This document shows positions 16,835-23,708 of a stretch of DNA of 43,457 bases, in pieces; within the stretch, counting starts at the first letter, position 1; each line of letters opens with the position of its first letter. Under the pieces are notes generated by a model, which saw only the letters and a program-made list of their open reading frames with translations, had not been told where the DNA came from and made no database searches. Source of the DNA: JBKXSZ01 sp047017005 (GTDB lineage Bacteria; Bacillota; Clostridia; TANB77; CAG-508); contig JBKXSZ010000011.1 in the NCBI GenBank assembly GCA_047017005.1, forward strand, positions 1-43,457. The letters run 5' to 3'. A program made the translations under genes and the position numbers.

Positions 16835-17983
16835 ATGAAAATTGACGTTTTTGCATCAACAAAAGTAGAATATGAATTACCAAAAGAAGAAGCTGTATTA
16901 TTATCTGGAAAAGCAGCTGGTATTTGCTATATGCCAGATGATATAGAAGTATTACTAAATGAACCAGAAGAAAAGACAATAAAAAGAGCAAATAATACAT
17001 TAAAAATGGGACATCATAGTGTATTCGACCATGTTAATTATAATTTAATTCTATCTGGAATACCTAAAATTCTAGCGATGATTTTAAATAATGAAGGAAT
17101 GTATACAACATCTGAAAAATCAGCGCGATATACGAAAATGCGATCTACTGGAAAAGAAAAAGAATTGTATGAGAAATGGGTAGAAAAATACCAAAACTTA
17201 ATCTTAGATACTTATCCAGAAATGAAAGAAAAACAAGCACTAAAATTAGCACAAGAGAATGCTAGATATTTAATTAGTATTTTTACACCAGCAACAACAA
17301 TGGCATATACAACATCATTAAGACAATTGAATTATATTTATCACTTTTTTGAAAATTATATAAAAAAAGAACCAGATACAGGATTTAATACAAAATTAAA
17401 ACCAGTCTTAGAAGAATTTAATAATCACATAGAACCTCTTATAGTAGATAACTTAAATGCAGATACAAAAGGAAGAACAATTTCTCTTTTTGCGAAAAGA
17501 GATTATCAAGAAGAATTTGGGGAATGCTATAGCACAAATTATATGGGAACATTTGCGCAATACGCACAAATACAAAGACACCGTACTTTAAGATATAATC
17601 TAAAAATTGAAGAGAATGCATCTTTTTATATTCCTAGAATATTAAGTAAAAAAACAGATTTAATAGAAGAGTGGAAAACAGACATTATTTCATTAAGAGA
17701 AAACTATCCACAGGGAATGTTAATAAAAATTAATGAAAGAGGAACAGTAGAGGATTTTATTTTAAAAACAAAAGAAAGACTATGTGGCTGTGTACAATTA
17801 GAAACTATGATACAAACCAAAGAAACATTGGATAAATATATTGCAGCAACGGAAAAGAAAAATCCGGAAGTTCATCAATATTTACAAAACTATGCATCAG
17901 GTGTGCGTTGTAGGTTTAAAGATTTTAGCTGTACAAGTCCTTGTATGTGGGGACCTAAAAATGCATTGTCTAGATTAATATAG
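16835..17983 (+). CDS. thyX: Long FAD-dependent thymidylate synthase (ThyX) homologue
   Basis: A 382-residue protein with ThyX features in both halves, against about 210-260 residues for the usual enzyme, which makes dTMP from dUMP with FAD and methylene-tetrahydrofolate. The first half has HHSVFDHVNYNLILSGIPKI (about 60-79) and the end of the ThyX motif as SEKSARYTKM (93-102), but the RHR that should precede it is NNE (85-87). The second half carries RHRTLRYNL (about 248-256). So the canonical RHRxxSxNExSxRY is not intact in one place, and the protein may be a tandem-domain paralogue. GAGGG precedes the ATG. The C-terminus is Cys-rich (CRFKDFSCTSPCMWGP). Whether it makes dTMP is uncertain. 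An ISLre2 element sits 14 bp after its stop. Confidence 0.75.
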   Translation: MKIDVFASTKVEYELPKEEAVLLSGKAAGICYMPDDIEVLLNEPEEKTIKRANNTLKMGHHSVFDHVNYNLILSGIPKILAMILNNEGMYTTSEKSARYTKMRSTGKEKELYEKWVEKYQNLILDTYPEMKEKQALKLAQENARYLISIFTPATTMAYTTSLRQLNYIYHFFENYIKKEPDTGFNTKLKPVLEEFNNHIEPLIVDNLNADTKGRTISLFAKRDYQEEFGECYSTNYMGTFAQYAQIQRHRTLRYNLKIEENASFYIPRILSKKTDLIEEWKTDIISLRENYPQGMLIKINERGTVEDFILKTKERLCGCVQLETMIQTKETLDKYIAATEKKNPEVHQYLQNYASGVRCRFKDFSCTSPCMWGPKNALSRLI

Positions 17984-18036
17984 GGAACTTAAGAAAAGTT
18001 AGCATAAACTTTTAGTAGGGAAATTTTAGAAAAAAA

Positions 18037-18105
18037 TTGAATAAGAGATACCGATTTGATAGAATATTTTTAGCAAAAATATAAATATTCAAGGAGGTAT
18101 CTCTT
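18037..18105 (+). promoter_or_regulatory. ISLre2 transposase promoter inside an anti-read-through hairpin
   Basis: TTGAAT (18037-18042), 17 bp and TAGAAT (18060-18065) form the transposase promoter. AAGAGATACC (18043-18052) lies in its spacer and pairs perfectly with GGTATCTCTT (18096-18105), which overlaps the ribosome binding site and abuts the ATG; an inner stem GAATATTT/AAATATTC adds stability. The element's own transcript should start near 18072 and lack the left arm, so only transcripts entering from outside can fold and hide the ribosome binding site. The arrangement is repeated in copy 2 (34063-34132). Confidence 0.75.
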
Positions 18106-19569
18106 ATGTATTCAATTATACAAAAGATTTATGAGAAAAACAACAAAATTTTAAAAGAAGGTGTAAAAAAAGTTTTAAATGGAGATGATGTAAGTTCTTT
18201 AACTGGTGCAATCAAAGACTTTACAGATGTTTTAGGAAAAGAACTTTTTTCTGAAATAGCAACACAAATAGAAAATTTAGTATTTGAAGACTCAAAAAGA
18301 AAAAATCAATATGAAGCAATAAGATTTGCAGATAAAAGTTTAATAACAAAAAACGGAAAAGCAAAATTTGAAAGAAGATATTACAAAGATAAAGAAACAG
18401 GAGAAAATGTATGTTTAACAGATAAAGTGTTAGGAATAGAAACAGGAGAAAGAATAGACAAAAAAGTAAAAGCAGAATTAATACAAAAAGCAAGTGAACA
18501 ATCATATAGTAAAGCCGGAAAATTAGTTGTACCAGAAATGGAAATAAGTGCAACGACAGTGATGAAAAATGTAAGAAAAAATGAATGGAAAATGGAAATA
18601 GAAGAACGAAAAGAAGAAGATAAAATAAGGTCAAAAAATATATACATACAAGTTGACGAAGATCATGTTAAAGAAAGAAATAAAAAGGGTTGTACAATAT
18701 CAAAAATAATAACAATATATACACGAAAAAGGACATTAACGAAACCAGAAAGAATACCAGAAGTAAAACAAGTAAGAAAAGAATTAGTAGATAAATTCAC
18801 GTTTTCAGGGCTATACAAAGATACCCAAGAAATGTGGGAAGATGTAGCGTACTACATAGAATGTACATATAAAAAAGAAGAAATAGAGACAGTATTTGTT
18901 ATGGGAGATGGAGCATCATATATAAAATCAGGAACAGAATGGATAGGAAAATCAGTATTTGTGCTAGATACGTTTCATTTAGAAAAATATATAAACCATT
19001 TAAATTACGATGAATATTTAAAAACAAAATTAAAAGAAGCAATAGACCAATATGACCCGATAAGTACAGAAAATATAATGAATGAAGCAATAAAAAAAGT
19101 AGAACAAGAGATAAAAGAAGATGAAGGATTAGGAAGAGATACAAAAAGATTAGAAAATAGACTAAAGAAAGTAAAAGAGACAAAAACATATCTAATGAAT
19201 CAATGGGACGGAATAGAGGCACATGATAGATACAAAGATAAATTAACAGGATGTTGCCAAGAAGGGCAAGTACATCATACATTATCAGAAAGATTAAGTA
19301 CAGATGCAAAGGTATGGAGTGAAAATGGAATAGATGAAATGAGCCAATTAAGAGCATTTACACAAAATAAAGGGGATATCTACCAAAAAATAATAGATAT
19401 ATCAACAGTAGAAAAAAGAGAAAAGAAAATAGAAAAATTAGAAAAAAGGATAAGAAAAAAAGCAAATAAAAAAATATTTGGAACAACAGGAGTAAAGATA
19501 CCGATATCAAAAGCAAGAGACGAGTTGTATTATGAATTGAAAAATATTTGGTATGGGAATGCAGTGTAA
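18106..19569 (+). CDS. ISLre2 family transposase
   Basis: A 487-residue transposase of the ISLre2 family (UPF0236, Pfam PF06782), recognised from the overall sequence, including the RRYYKDKETGENVCLTDKVL segment, the IYIQVDEDHV motif (an Asp/Glu-rich strand expected to hold a catalytic Asp), the GDGASYI motif with the next Asp (about 267), and DTFHLEKYINHL shortly after. It starts at ATG 18106 after AAGGAGG. Full length and apparently functional; terminal repeats and target duplication are intact. Confidence 0.92.
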   Translation: MYSIIQKIYEKNNKILKEGVKKVLNGDDVSSLTGAIKDFTDVLGKELFSEIATQIENLVFEDSKRKNQYEAIRFADKSLITKNGKAKFERRYYKDKETGENVCLTDKVLGIETGERIDKKVKAELIQKASEQSYSKAGKLVVPEMEISATTVMKNVRKNEWKMEIEERKEEDKIRSKNIYIQVDEDHVKERNKKGCTISKIITIYTRKRTLTKPERIPEVKQVRKELVDKFTFSGLYKDTQEMWEDVAYYIECTYKKEEIETVFVMGDGASYIKSGTEWIGKSVFVLDTFHLEKYINHLNYDEYLKTKLKEAIDQYDPISTENIMNEAIKKVEQEIKEDEGLGRDTKRLENRLKKVKETKTYLMNQWDGIEAHDRYKDKLTGCCQEGQVHHTLSERLSTDAKVWSENGIDEMSQLRAFTQNKGDIYQKIIDISTVEKREKKIEKLEKRIRKKANKKIFGTTGVKIPISKARDELYYELKNIWYGNAV

Positions 19570-19766
19570 GTATTGAAAAATAAATAAGAATATGATAAAA
19601 ATAGCCTATGAATAGGTTTATTAAGTGAACCTAAAAATATAGAAAAATAAAGATAAAAATATAAAATCAAATAGGAATCTCGAAAATCAAGAAACAAAGT
19701 TAGTTCAAGATTTTAATGAAGATAAATCCTACTAAAAATTTATGCTATCCTTAAGAAAACAATAAG

Positions 19767-19795
19767 ATGACAAGAGAGTATATACATGATATAAT
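19767..19795 (+). promoter_or_regulatory. Promoter of the DUF4190-like gene
   Basis: ATGACA (19767-19772), 17 bp and TATAAT (19790-19795). It lies only 7 bp beyond the target duplication of the ISLre2 element, which therefore left it intact. Confidence 0.6.
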
Positions 19796-19873
19796 AATTA
19801 ATAAAGTCAAAAAAAATTACAGTTAGGAATAAAAAAAGAAAAAAGGAATATAGAATAAAAGGAGGAATCAAAA

Positions 19874-20287
19874 ATGGGAATAGCAGCATTAGTACTAGGA
19901 ATTGTATCTGCCCTTATAGCCTTTATTCCATTTTGTGGAGTTATTGCACTTATACCAGCATTAGTAGGATTGATATTAGGAATTATTGACTTAGTAAAGA
20001 AAAATAAATCTGGAGATAAGAAAGGAATGACAATAGCAGGAACAATACTTTCAGGCATTGCAGTAATAGTAGCATTGGTATGGTTTGCTTTATCTTTTAT
20101 TGTAGGAATTAGAAATTCATATTATTTTAACTCAAATAGATATGATTATCCTCCCTATAATTATAATATAACAGATGAGTATAAAAATGAAATTGAGAAT
20201 AAGGCTGAAAATATTATCGACAAGCAACAAAATAGATTACAAGATATTGAAGATAGACTAGATAACATACTAGAAGGTAATGCATAA
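19874..20287 (+). CDS. DUF4190-like small membrane protein, copy A
   Basis: A 137-residue protein with two or three membrane helices in the first 75 residues (GIAALVLGIVSALIAFIPFC, ALIPALVGLILGIIDLVKKN, then TIAGTILSGIAVIVALVWFA) and a soluble tail rich in Asn/Tyr and Glu that looks coiled (NIIDKQQNRLQDIEDRLDNI). The repeating LGI..GI pattern and KKGMTIAG turn are typical of DUF4190 proteins, whose function is unknown. GGAGG precedes the ATG. The next gene is a paralogue, so a tandem duplication occurred here. Confidence 0.75.
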   Translation: MGIAALVLGIVSALIAFIPFCGVIALIPALVGLILGIIDLVKKNKSGDKKGMTIAGTILSGIAVIVALVWFALSFIVGIRNSYYFNSNRYDYPPYNYNITDEYKNEIENKAENIIDKQQNRLQDIEDRLDNILEGNA

Positions 20288-20310
20288 AAAGTCGAATAAT
20301 AGCTATATGC

Positions 20311-20340
20311 TTGACAAACAACGAGAAAAAACAATATAAT
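20311..20340 (+). promoter_or_regulatory. Promoter of the second DUF4190-like gene
   Basis: TTGACA (20311-20316), 18 bp and TATAAT (20335-20340). Confidence 0.7.
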
Positions 20341-20389
20341 AAAATTAGCTTAACAAATAAAAAGAGAGAATAATAAAGGAGGATAAATT

Positions 20390-20695
20390 ATGGGAATAGC
20401 AGCATTAGTATTAGGAATTGTGTCAATATTAATAGGAATGGTACCATTTTGTGGAGCAATTGGATTTATACCAGCAATCATAGGATTGGTGTTAGGAATT
20501 GTAGATTTAGTAAAGAAAAATAAATCTGGAGAAAAGCAAGGAATAGCAATAGCTGGAACAGCTCTTTCAGGAATTGCTATTGTGTTTATTCTATTATGGC
20601 TATTTGTATTCTCAGCAACCGTTGGTAAAGCAGTTAAAAATGAATTAAGAAATTATAATTATAATCTGAACTATAGCTATAATTTAATGGATTAA
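20390..20695 (+). CDS. DUF4190-like small membrane protein, copy B
   Basis: A 101-residue paralogue of the upstream protein: the first 70 residues align closely without gaps (GIAALVLGIVSILIGMVPFC; GLVLGIVDLVKKNKSGEKQG), while its tail is short and Asn/Tyr-rich without the coiled segment. AAGGAGG precedes the ATG. It has its own promoter and is followed at 31 bp by a DUF2752 gene, with which it may be cotranscribed. Function unknown. Confidence 0.75.
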   Translation: MGIAALVLGIVSILIGMVPFCGAIGFIPAIIGLVLGIVDLVKKNKSGEKQGIAIAGTALSGIAIVFILLWLFVFSATVGKAVKNELRNYNYNLNYSYNLMD

Positions 20696-20726
20696 GTAAA
20701 AGTAAAAGGAAAAGAAAACATAACAG

Positions 20727-21140
20727 ATGAAAACAAGAAATAAAGATAAAAAAAGAAATTACATGTATTTAAGTATAACATTACTTATTTTAGCTATTTA
20801 CGTAATTTCTTTTCCTTTTGTATCTAAAATATTAGAAAAAATATCTCCAGAGTTGGTAGTATGCCCTTATTTAAAAATGACAGGAAATCCTTGTCCGTTA
20901 TGTGGAGGAACAAGATATTTTGCAGGATTAGGAAATGTCTTTCAGGACATTCGTTATTTGTTTCATCCTTTTGGAATAATGGCAATTGGAGTGATTTTTG
21001 AAATTATTTTTCGAATCTATGTTATATGGAAGATAAAAAAGGATAGAATAACAAAAGGGGTAGTTATTTTTGATATTATAATGCATAGTATCATGATAAT
21101 TAGTTTTATTTTATATGAAGTATTCTTTTTCTTAAAGTAG
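20727..21140 (+). CDS. DUF2752 family membrane protein
   Basis: A 137-residue protein with three predicted membrane helices (about 14-35, 81-101 and 113-135). Between the first and second is the DUF2752 signature CPxCGxTR, seen as NPCPLCGGTRYFAGL (about 54-68), preceded by another Cys in VVCPYLKMTG. The Cys pair suggests metal binding or a redox role, but no function is established. Ribosome binding is weak (AAAAGGAAAAG about 15 bases upstream). DUF2752 genes frequently sit next to DUF4190/TM2-type small membrane proteins, as here. Confidence 0.8.
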   Translation: MKTRNKDKKRNYMYLSITLLILAIYVISFPFVSKILEKISPELVVCPYLKMTGNPCPLCGGTRYFAGLGNVFQDIRYLFHPFGIMAIGVIFEIIFRIYVIWKIKKDRITKGVVIFDIIMHSIMIISFILYEVFFFLK

Positions 21141-21216
21141 AAAAAATATAAAACGAAAATAACAAGGGAAAAGAAGGAAAAAATAAAGAAAAAGATAAAA
21201 AAATCAAAAAATAGTA

Positions 21217-21245
21217 TTGACAGATGACGAATTATCCATTATACT
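21217..21245 (+). promoter_or_regulatory. Promoter of the tRNA-Met/tRNA-Tyr operon
   Basis: TTGACA (21217-21222), 17 bp and TATACT (21240-21245), 31 bp before the first tRNA. Confidence 0.85.
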
Positions 21246-21275
21246 TAATCTTGCGTTAAGAAAAAAGCAAGAGAC

Positions 21276-21352
21276 GCGCCCTTAGCTCAGTTGGTCAGAG
21301 CAACCGGCTCATAACCGGTGGGTCCAAGGTTCGAATCCTTGAGGGCGCACCA
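21276..21352 (+). tRNA. tRNA-Met (CAT), elongator type
   Basis: Acceptor GCGCCCT/AGGGCGC, anticodon stem ACCGG/CCGGT with loop CTCATAA (anticodon CAT), T loop TTCGAAT, encoded CCA. The base-paired 1-72 position and the overall sequence resemble elongator Met rather than initiator tRNA; an Ile2 (lysidine) identity cannot be fully excluded. Confidence 0.9.
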
Positions 21353-21384
21353 TATTGTTATTAAGTTTTTTGATAGCAATATAC

Positions 21385-21470
21385 GGGTAGGTGGCCGAGT
21401 GGCTAAAGGCGGCAGACTGTAAATCTGTTCTCATTTGAGTACGAAGGTTCGAATCCTTCCCTGCCCACCA
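21385..21470 (+). tRNA. tRNA-Tyr (GTA)
   Basis: An 86-nt class II tRNA: acceptor GGGTAGG/CCTGCCC, anticodon stem CAGA/TCTG with loop CTGTAAA (anticodon GTA), a long variable arm (TTCTCATTTGAGTAC), T loop TTCGAAT and encoded CCA. It lies 32 bp after tRNA-Met and shares its promoter. Confidence 0.95.
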
Positions 21471-21486
21471 AAGAAATAATTAATGT

Positions 21487-21518
21487 AAATAGCTTGTATC
21501 TGAGGATACAGGCTATTT
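21487..21518 (+). terminator. tRNA operon terminator, split by a group II intron
   Basis: AAATAGC-TT-GTATC and GATAC-AG-GCTATTT form an interrupted stem with loop TGAG. Only TTT follows before the intron begins; TTTCTTATT resumes at 23424, so removal of the intron would rebuild a longer T-run. Confidence 0.65.
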
Positions 21519-21537
21519 GTACGACAGGCAGTTATAT

Positions 21538-21570
21538 GTTTAAGAGTTAGTTAATAACTAACTCTTAAAC
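21538..21570. repeat. 16-bp near-perfect palindrome inside the intron's 5' end
   Basis: GTTTAAGAGTTAGTTA, one A, then its exact reverse complement TAACTAACTCTTAAAC. It may be a helix of intron domain I or an older inserted hairpin; I cannot tell which. Confidence 0.85.
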
Positions 21571-22142
21571 AGTTTATGCAATAATAACAAATGCAATATG
21601 ATACGAAAGTAAAACAGTTGAATAAAGTTATGAGACATAAAATCCAAAGTAGGTGAAAGACCTACCCCATGAGCACTGGTGCAAATTGGGAAGTCTAAAC
21701 TAGGGCAATATCGTGAGGTGTTGTCTGAAGGTGTTGCAGAAACCGAGAGGACTGTAGACGAATTAGAAGACCGAAACGAAAAGTGAAGCACATGTTGCGG
21801 CAAGGCAAGTTGATGACCATGGGAATAGTTGGAAAATCTAAATCTTTTATCCAAAGAACCAGTCGAATAAAAGGAACTTGTAGTGTGAAGGTGCTTGGTA
21901 TGTTAATAAATGGAAATACGATAATCCTGTGAGAACTCTACACTACCAAAGAAACTGACAGATTTTTTTTACTGGGCAGATACATATAAGTGTAAAACGA
22001 AATTGTAAATGCGTGTAGAGTAGTCAGACAACTCAGTAGTACAGAAGTAGTTGCAAGACCAAACTTGCAATGAATGGAAGGGGGGTGACCTTTGTAGACC
22101 AAGTCAAGAATGTAAAGTAATGTAAAAGTTCACGATACTTAG

Positions 22143-22705
22143 GTCCATATATCCTGCTTTCAGCCATTGCCATATTATATTTAGTACACTTCCATCTGAT
22201 ATATACTTATTTAGTATTTTCATTAAATTCTTGTGTGGTATGTTATTGAAGAATCCTTTTATATCACAGTCATATATGTAGTTATATCTTATTTCCATGT
22301 TCCATAATATATTTTGTAATACTCTTTCTACTCCTATATTTGCTCTGTATCCACACGACCATTTATGAAATACTTTTTCTTCAAAAAATGGTTCTATTGC
22401 ATTCTTTACTGCTTGTTGTATTATTCTATCTTTTAGTATTGGTATCCCTAGTGGTTTTTTGTCCCCATTTTTCTTTGGTATATATACTCTTCTTACTGCT
22501 GTTGCTTTATATTCTCTCGCTTGCATTACTTGGGCTAGAGCTAACAAATTCTCTTCTTCATGTTTTGCGTATTCTTCTATTGTTATATTATCTATTCCTC
22601 CTGCTCCTTTATTTGCTTTTACTTTATCCCATGCTTCTTTAATTTCTTTTCTTGCATTAGTTGTCCATAAATACTATGTATTTTGTGCTTTAATTCTTTA
22701 TTCAT
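22143..22705 (-). pseudogene. N-terminal half of the intron reverse transcriptase, inverted
   Basis: Read on the minus strand this encodes RT domains 0-4 of a group II intron protein: KKNGDKKPLGIPILKDRIIQ (the RT0/RT1 signature), EKVFHKWSCGYRANIGVERV, and DCDIKGFFNNIPHK with the first catalytic Asp. It ends at GYM, exactly where the plus-strand piece resumes (EGKYYDTTSGTPQGG). The likely original start is ATG 22705 (MNKELKHKIH, after AAGGAT), but a frameshift about 12 codons in separates it from the main frame, which resumes at TTNARKEIKEAWDKVK. The segment is thus inverted relative to the intron and non-coding for a full enzyme. Confidence 0.85.
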
Positions 22706-22749
22706 TTCTTATCCTTGTCCTCTCTAAAGTTCATCAGTTTCGTTTTTAA

Positions 22750-23330
22750 GAAGGGAAATACTATGACACAACAAGTGGAACACCACAAGGAGGATTAATA
22801 AGTCCAATATTAGCCAATATATATCTAAATGAATTAGATTGGGAGCTAGAAAAGGAAAATATACATTTTGTGCGTTATTGCGATGACTTTCTACTTTTTG
22901 CAAAAACAGAAGAAGAAATAAAAAGAGCAGGAGAAATAGCAAAAAGAATAATAGAAGAACTAAGATTAGAAGTAGCAATGAATAAAACAAGATATGTAGA
23001 CTTTAATAAAGACAATTTTAAATTCATTGGATTTGAATTTCATCATTGGAGAGAAAGCAAATAAGGGAATAAGTATTACTTTGTAAAGCCAGAAGACAAG
23101 TCGATTAAAAGTTTCAAAAAGAAGATAAAAGAGGTAACAAGAAGAACATTAACATTAAATAAAGAAGAATGGCTAGACAGAGTAAACCCAATAATAAGAG
23201 GGAAAACAAACAAACCAAGAAAAGGAAAACAAGGCATAAACGATATTTAGAGAACCTTAAACAAAGAGGAATAGAATACTATGACAAAATAAGACTAGAG
23301 AAAATACAAAGAGCAAAAGCTTTAATATAA
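22750..23330 (+). pseudogene. C-terminal half of the intron reverse transcriptase
   Basis: From 22750 the plus strand reads EGKYYDTTSGTPQGGLISP (RT4), then FVRYCDDFLLFAKT (RT5, with YCDD in place of the commoner YADD) and FKFIGFEFHHW. A TAA at 23062 interrupts it; the same frame goes on as NKYYFVKPEDKS... into the maturase (X) region, then a small deletion or frameshift precedes the last piece HKRYLENLKQRGIEYYDKIR, ending at 23330. No intact protein can be made even if the inverted half were restored. Confidence 0.85.
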
Positions 23331-23356
23331 TTTTTCTCTCAAAGACTACAATTGGT

Positions 23357-23423
23357 AAGCCGTATGCCTTAATAGGGCACGTACGGTTTGATAAGGGGCG
23401 AACCTATAGATAGGCTCGCCTAC
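23357..23423 (+). other. Group II intron domains V and VI
   Basis: Domain V reads AAGCCGTATGCC, a TTAAT-type loop and GGGCACGTACGGTT, with the AGC catalytic triad at its base and the two-base bulge on the 3' strand. Domain VI follows as GGCGA-ACCTAT/ATAGG-CTCGCC and the intron ends about 23423. Nothing else coding occurs from here to the next gene; a promoter is at 23640. Confidence 0.85.
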
Positions 23424-23639
23424 TTTCTTATTACTTTTAATGGTAAATATTTTTGTTATTTTTAAATATTTAATTTTCACTAGAGTGCTTTTCACGATTT
23501 TTGATTTTTGTTAATTTATTTTCTTTCAAACAATTACTTAAGTGTTTAAAAGAATTAAGATATAATATCTTGTGTCTTAAATGGTGGGATCAACGCCTAA
23601 TAACATTATAAAACATGAAAGAGAAACTATTTTGTTATA

Positions 23640-23668
23640 TTGTTAAAATTATATGAAAATGATATAAT
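23640..23668 (+). promoter_or_regulatory. Promoter of the MFS transporter gene
   Basis: TTGTTA (23640-23645), 17 bp and TATAAT (23663-23668), 40 bp before the ATG. Confidence 0.65.
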
Positions 23669-23708
23669 CTAAAAAATAAATGCAAGTAATTTATAGGGGA
23701 AATTGAAA

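Larger units (their letters stand above)
17998..19749 (+). mobile_element. ISLre2-family insertion sequence, copy 1 (complete)
   Basis: A 1752-bp element with imperfect terminal inverted repeats (left GTTAGCATAAACTTTTAGTA, right end reverse-complemented GATAGCATAAATTTTTAGTA) and flanked by the 10-bp direct repeat CTTAAGAAAA (17988-17997 and 19750-19759). It carries one intact transposase gene. About 180 bp of A-rich noncoding sequence separate the transposase stop from the right end. The second, interrupted copy at 34023-37390 shares the same ends. Confidence 0.92.
21519..23423 (+). mobile_element. Degenerate group II intron
   Basis: About 1.9 kb. The proposed 5' end is GTACGAC (compare the group II consensus GTGYG) and the 3' end is TAC after domain VI (consensus AY). 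The 5' half shows ribozyme-like sequence (GTAGGTGAAAGACCTAC near 21644, GTGCAAATTGGGAAG, GATGACCATGGGAAT), and domain V with its AGC triad is at 23357-23390. The intron-encoded reverse transcriptase is broken: its first half is on the opposite strand and the second half has a stop and a deletion. Insertion directly after a terminator stem is the known habit of class C introns. Both ends are inferred, not proven. Confidence 0.75.

Noticed and set aside
18899..19357. Long minus-strand frames of 152 codons in both ISLre2 copies, encoding a Leu-rich product.
   Set aside because: They are antisense shadows of the A-rich transposase gene, have no ribosome binding site, and are identical only because the two copies are.
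22340..22749. Overlapping plus-strand hydrophobic frames in the intron region.
   Set aside because: They are shadows of the inverted reverse-transcriptase segment, which has unmistakable RT motifs on the minus strand.
22104..23330. Retron or diversity-generating retroelement explanation for the RT pieces.
   Set aside because: The maturase-type C-terminus, upstream ribozyme-like sequence and a clear domain V identify a group II intron; no variable/template repeat pair or msr/msd structure is seen.
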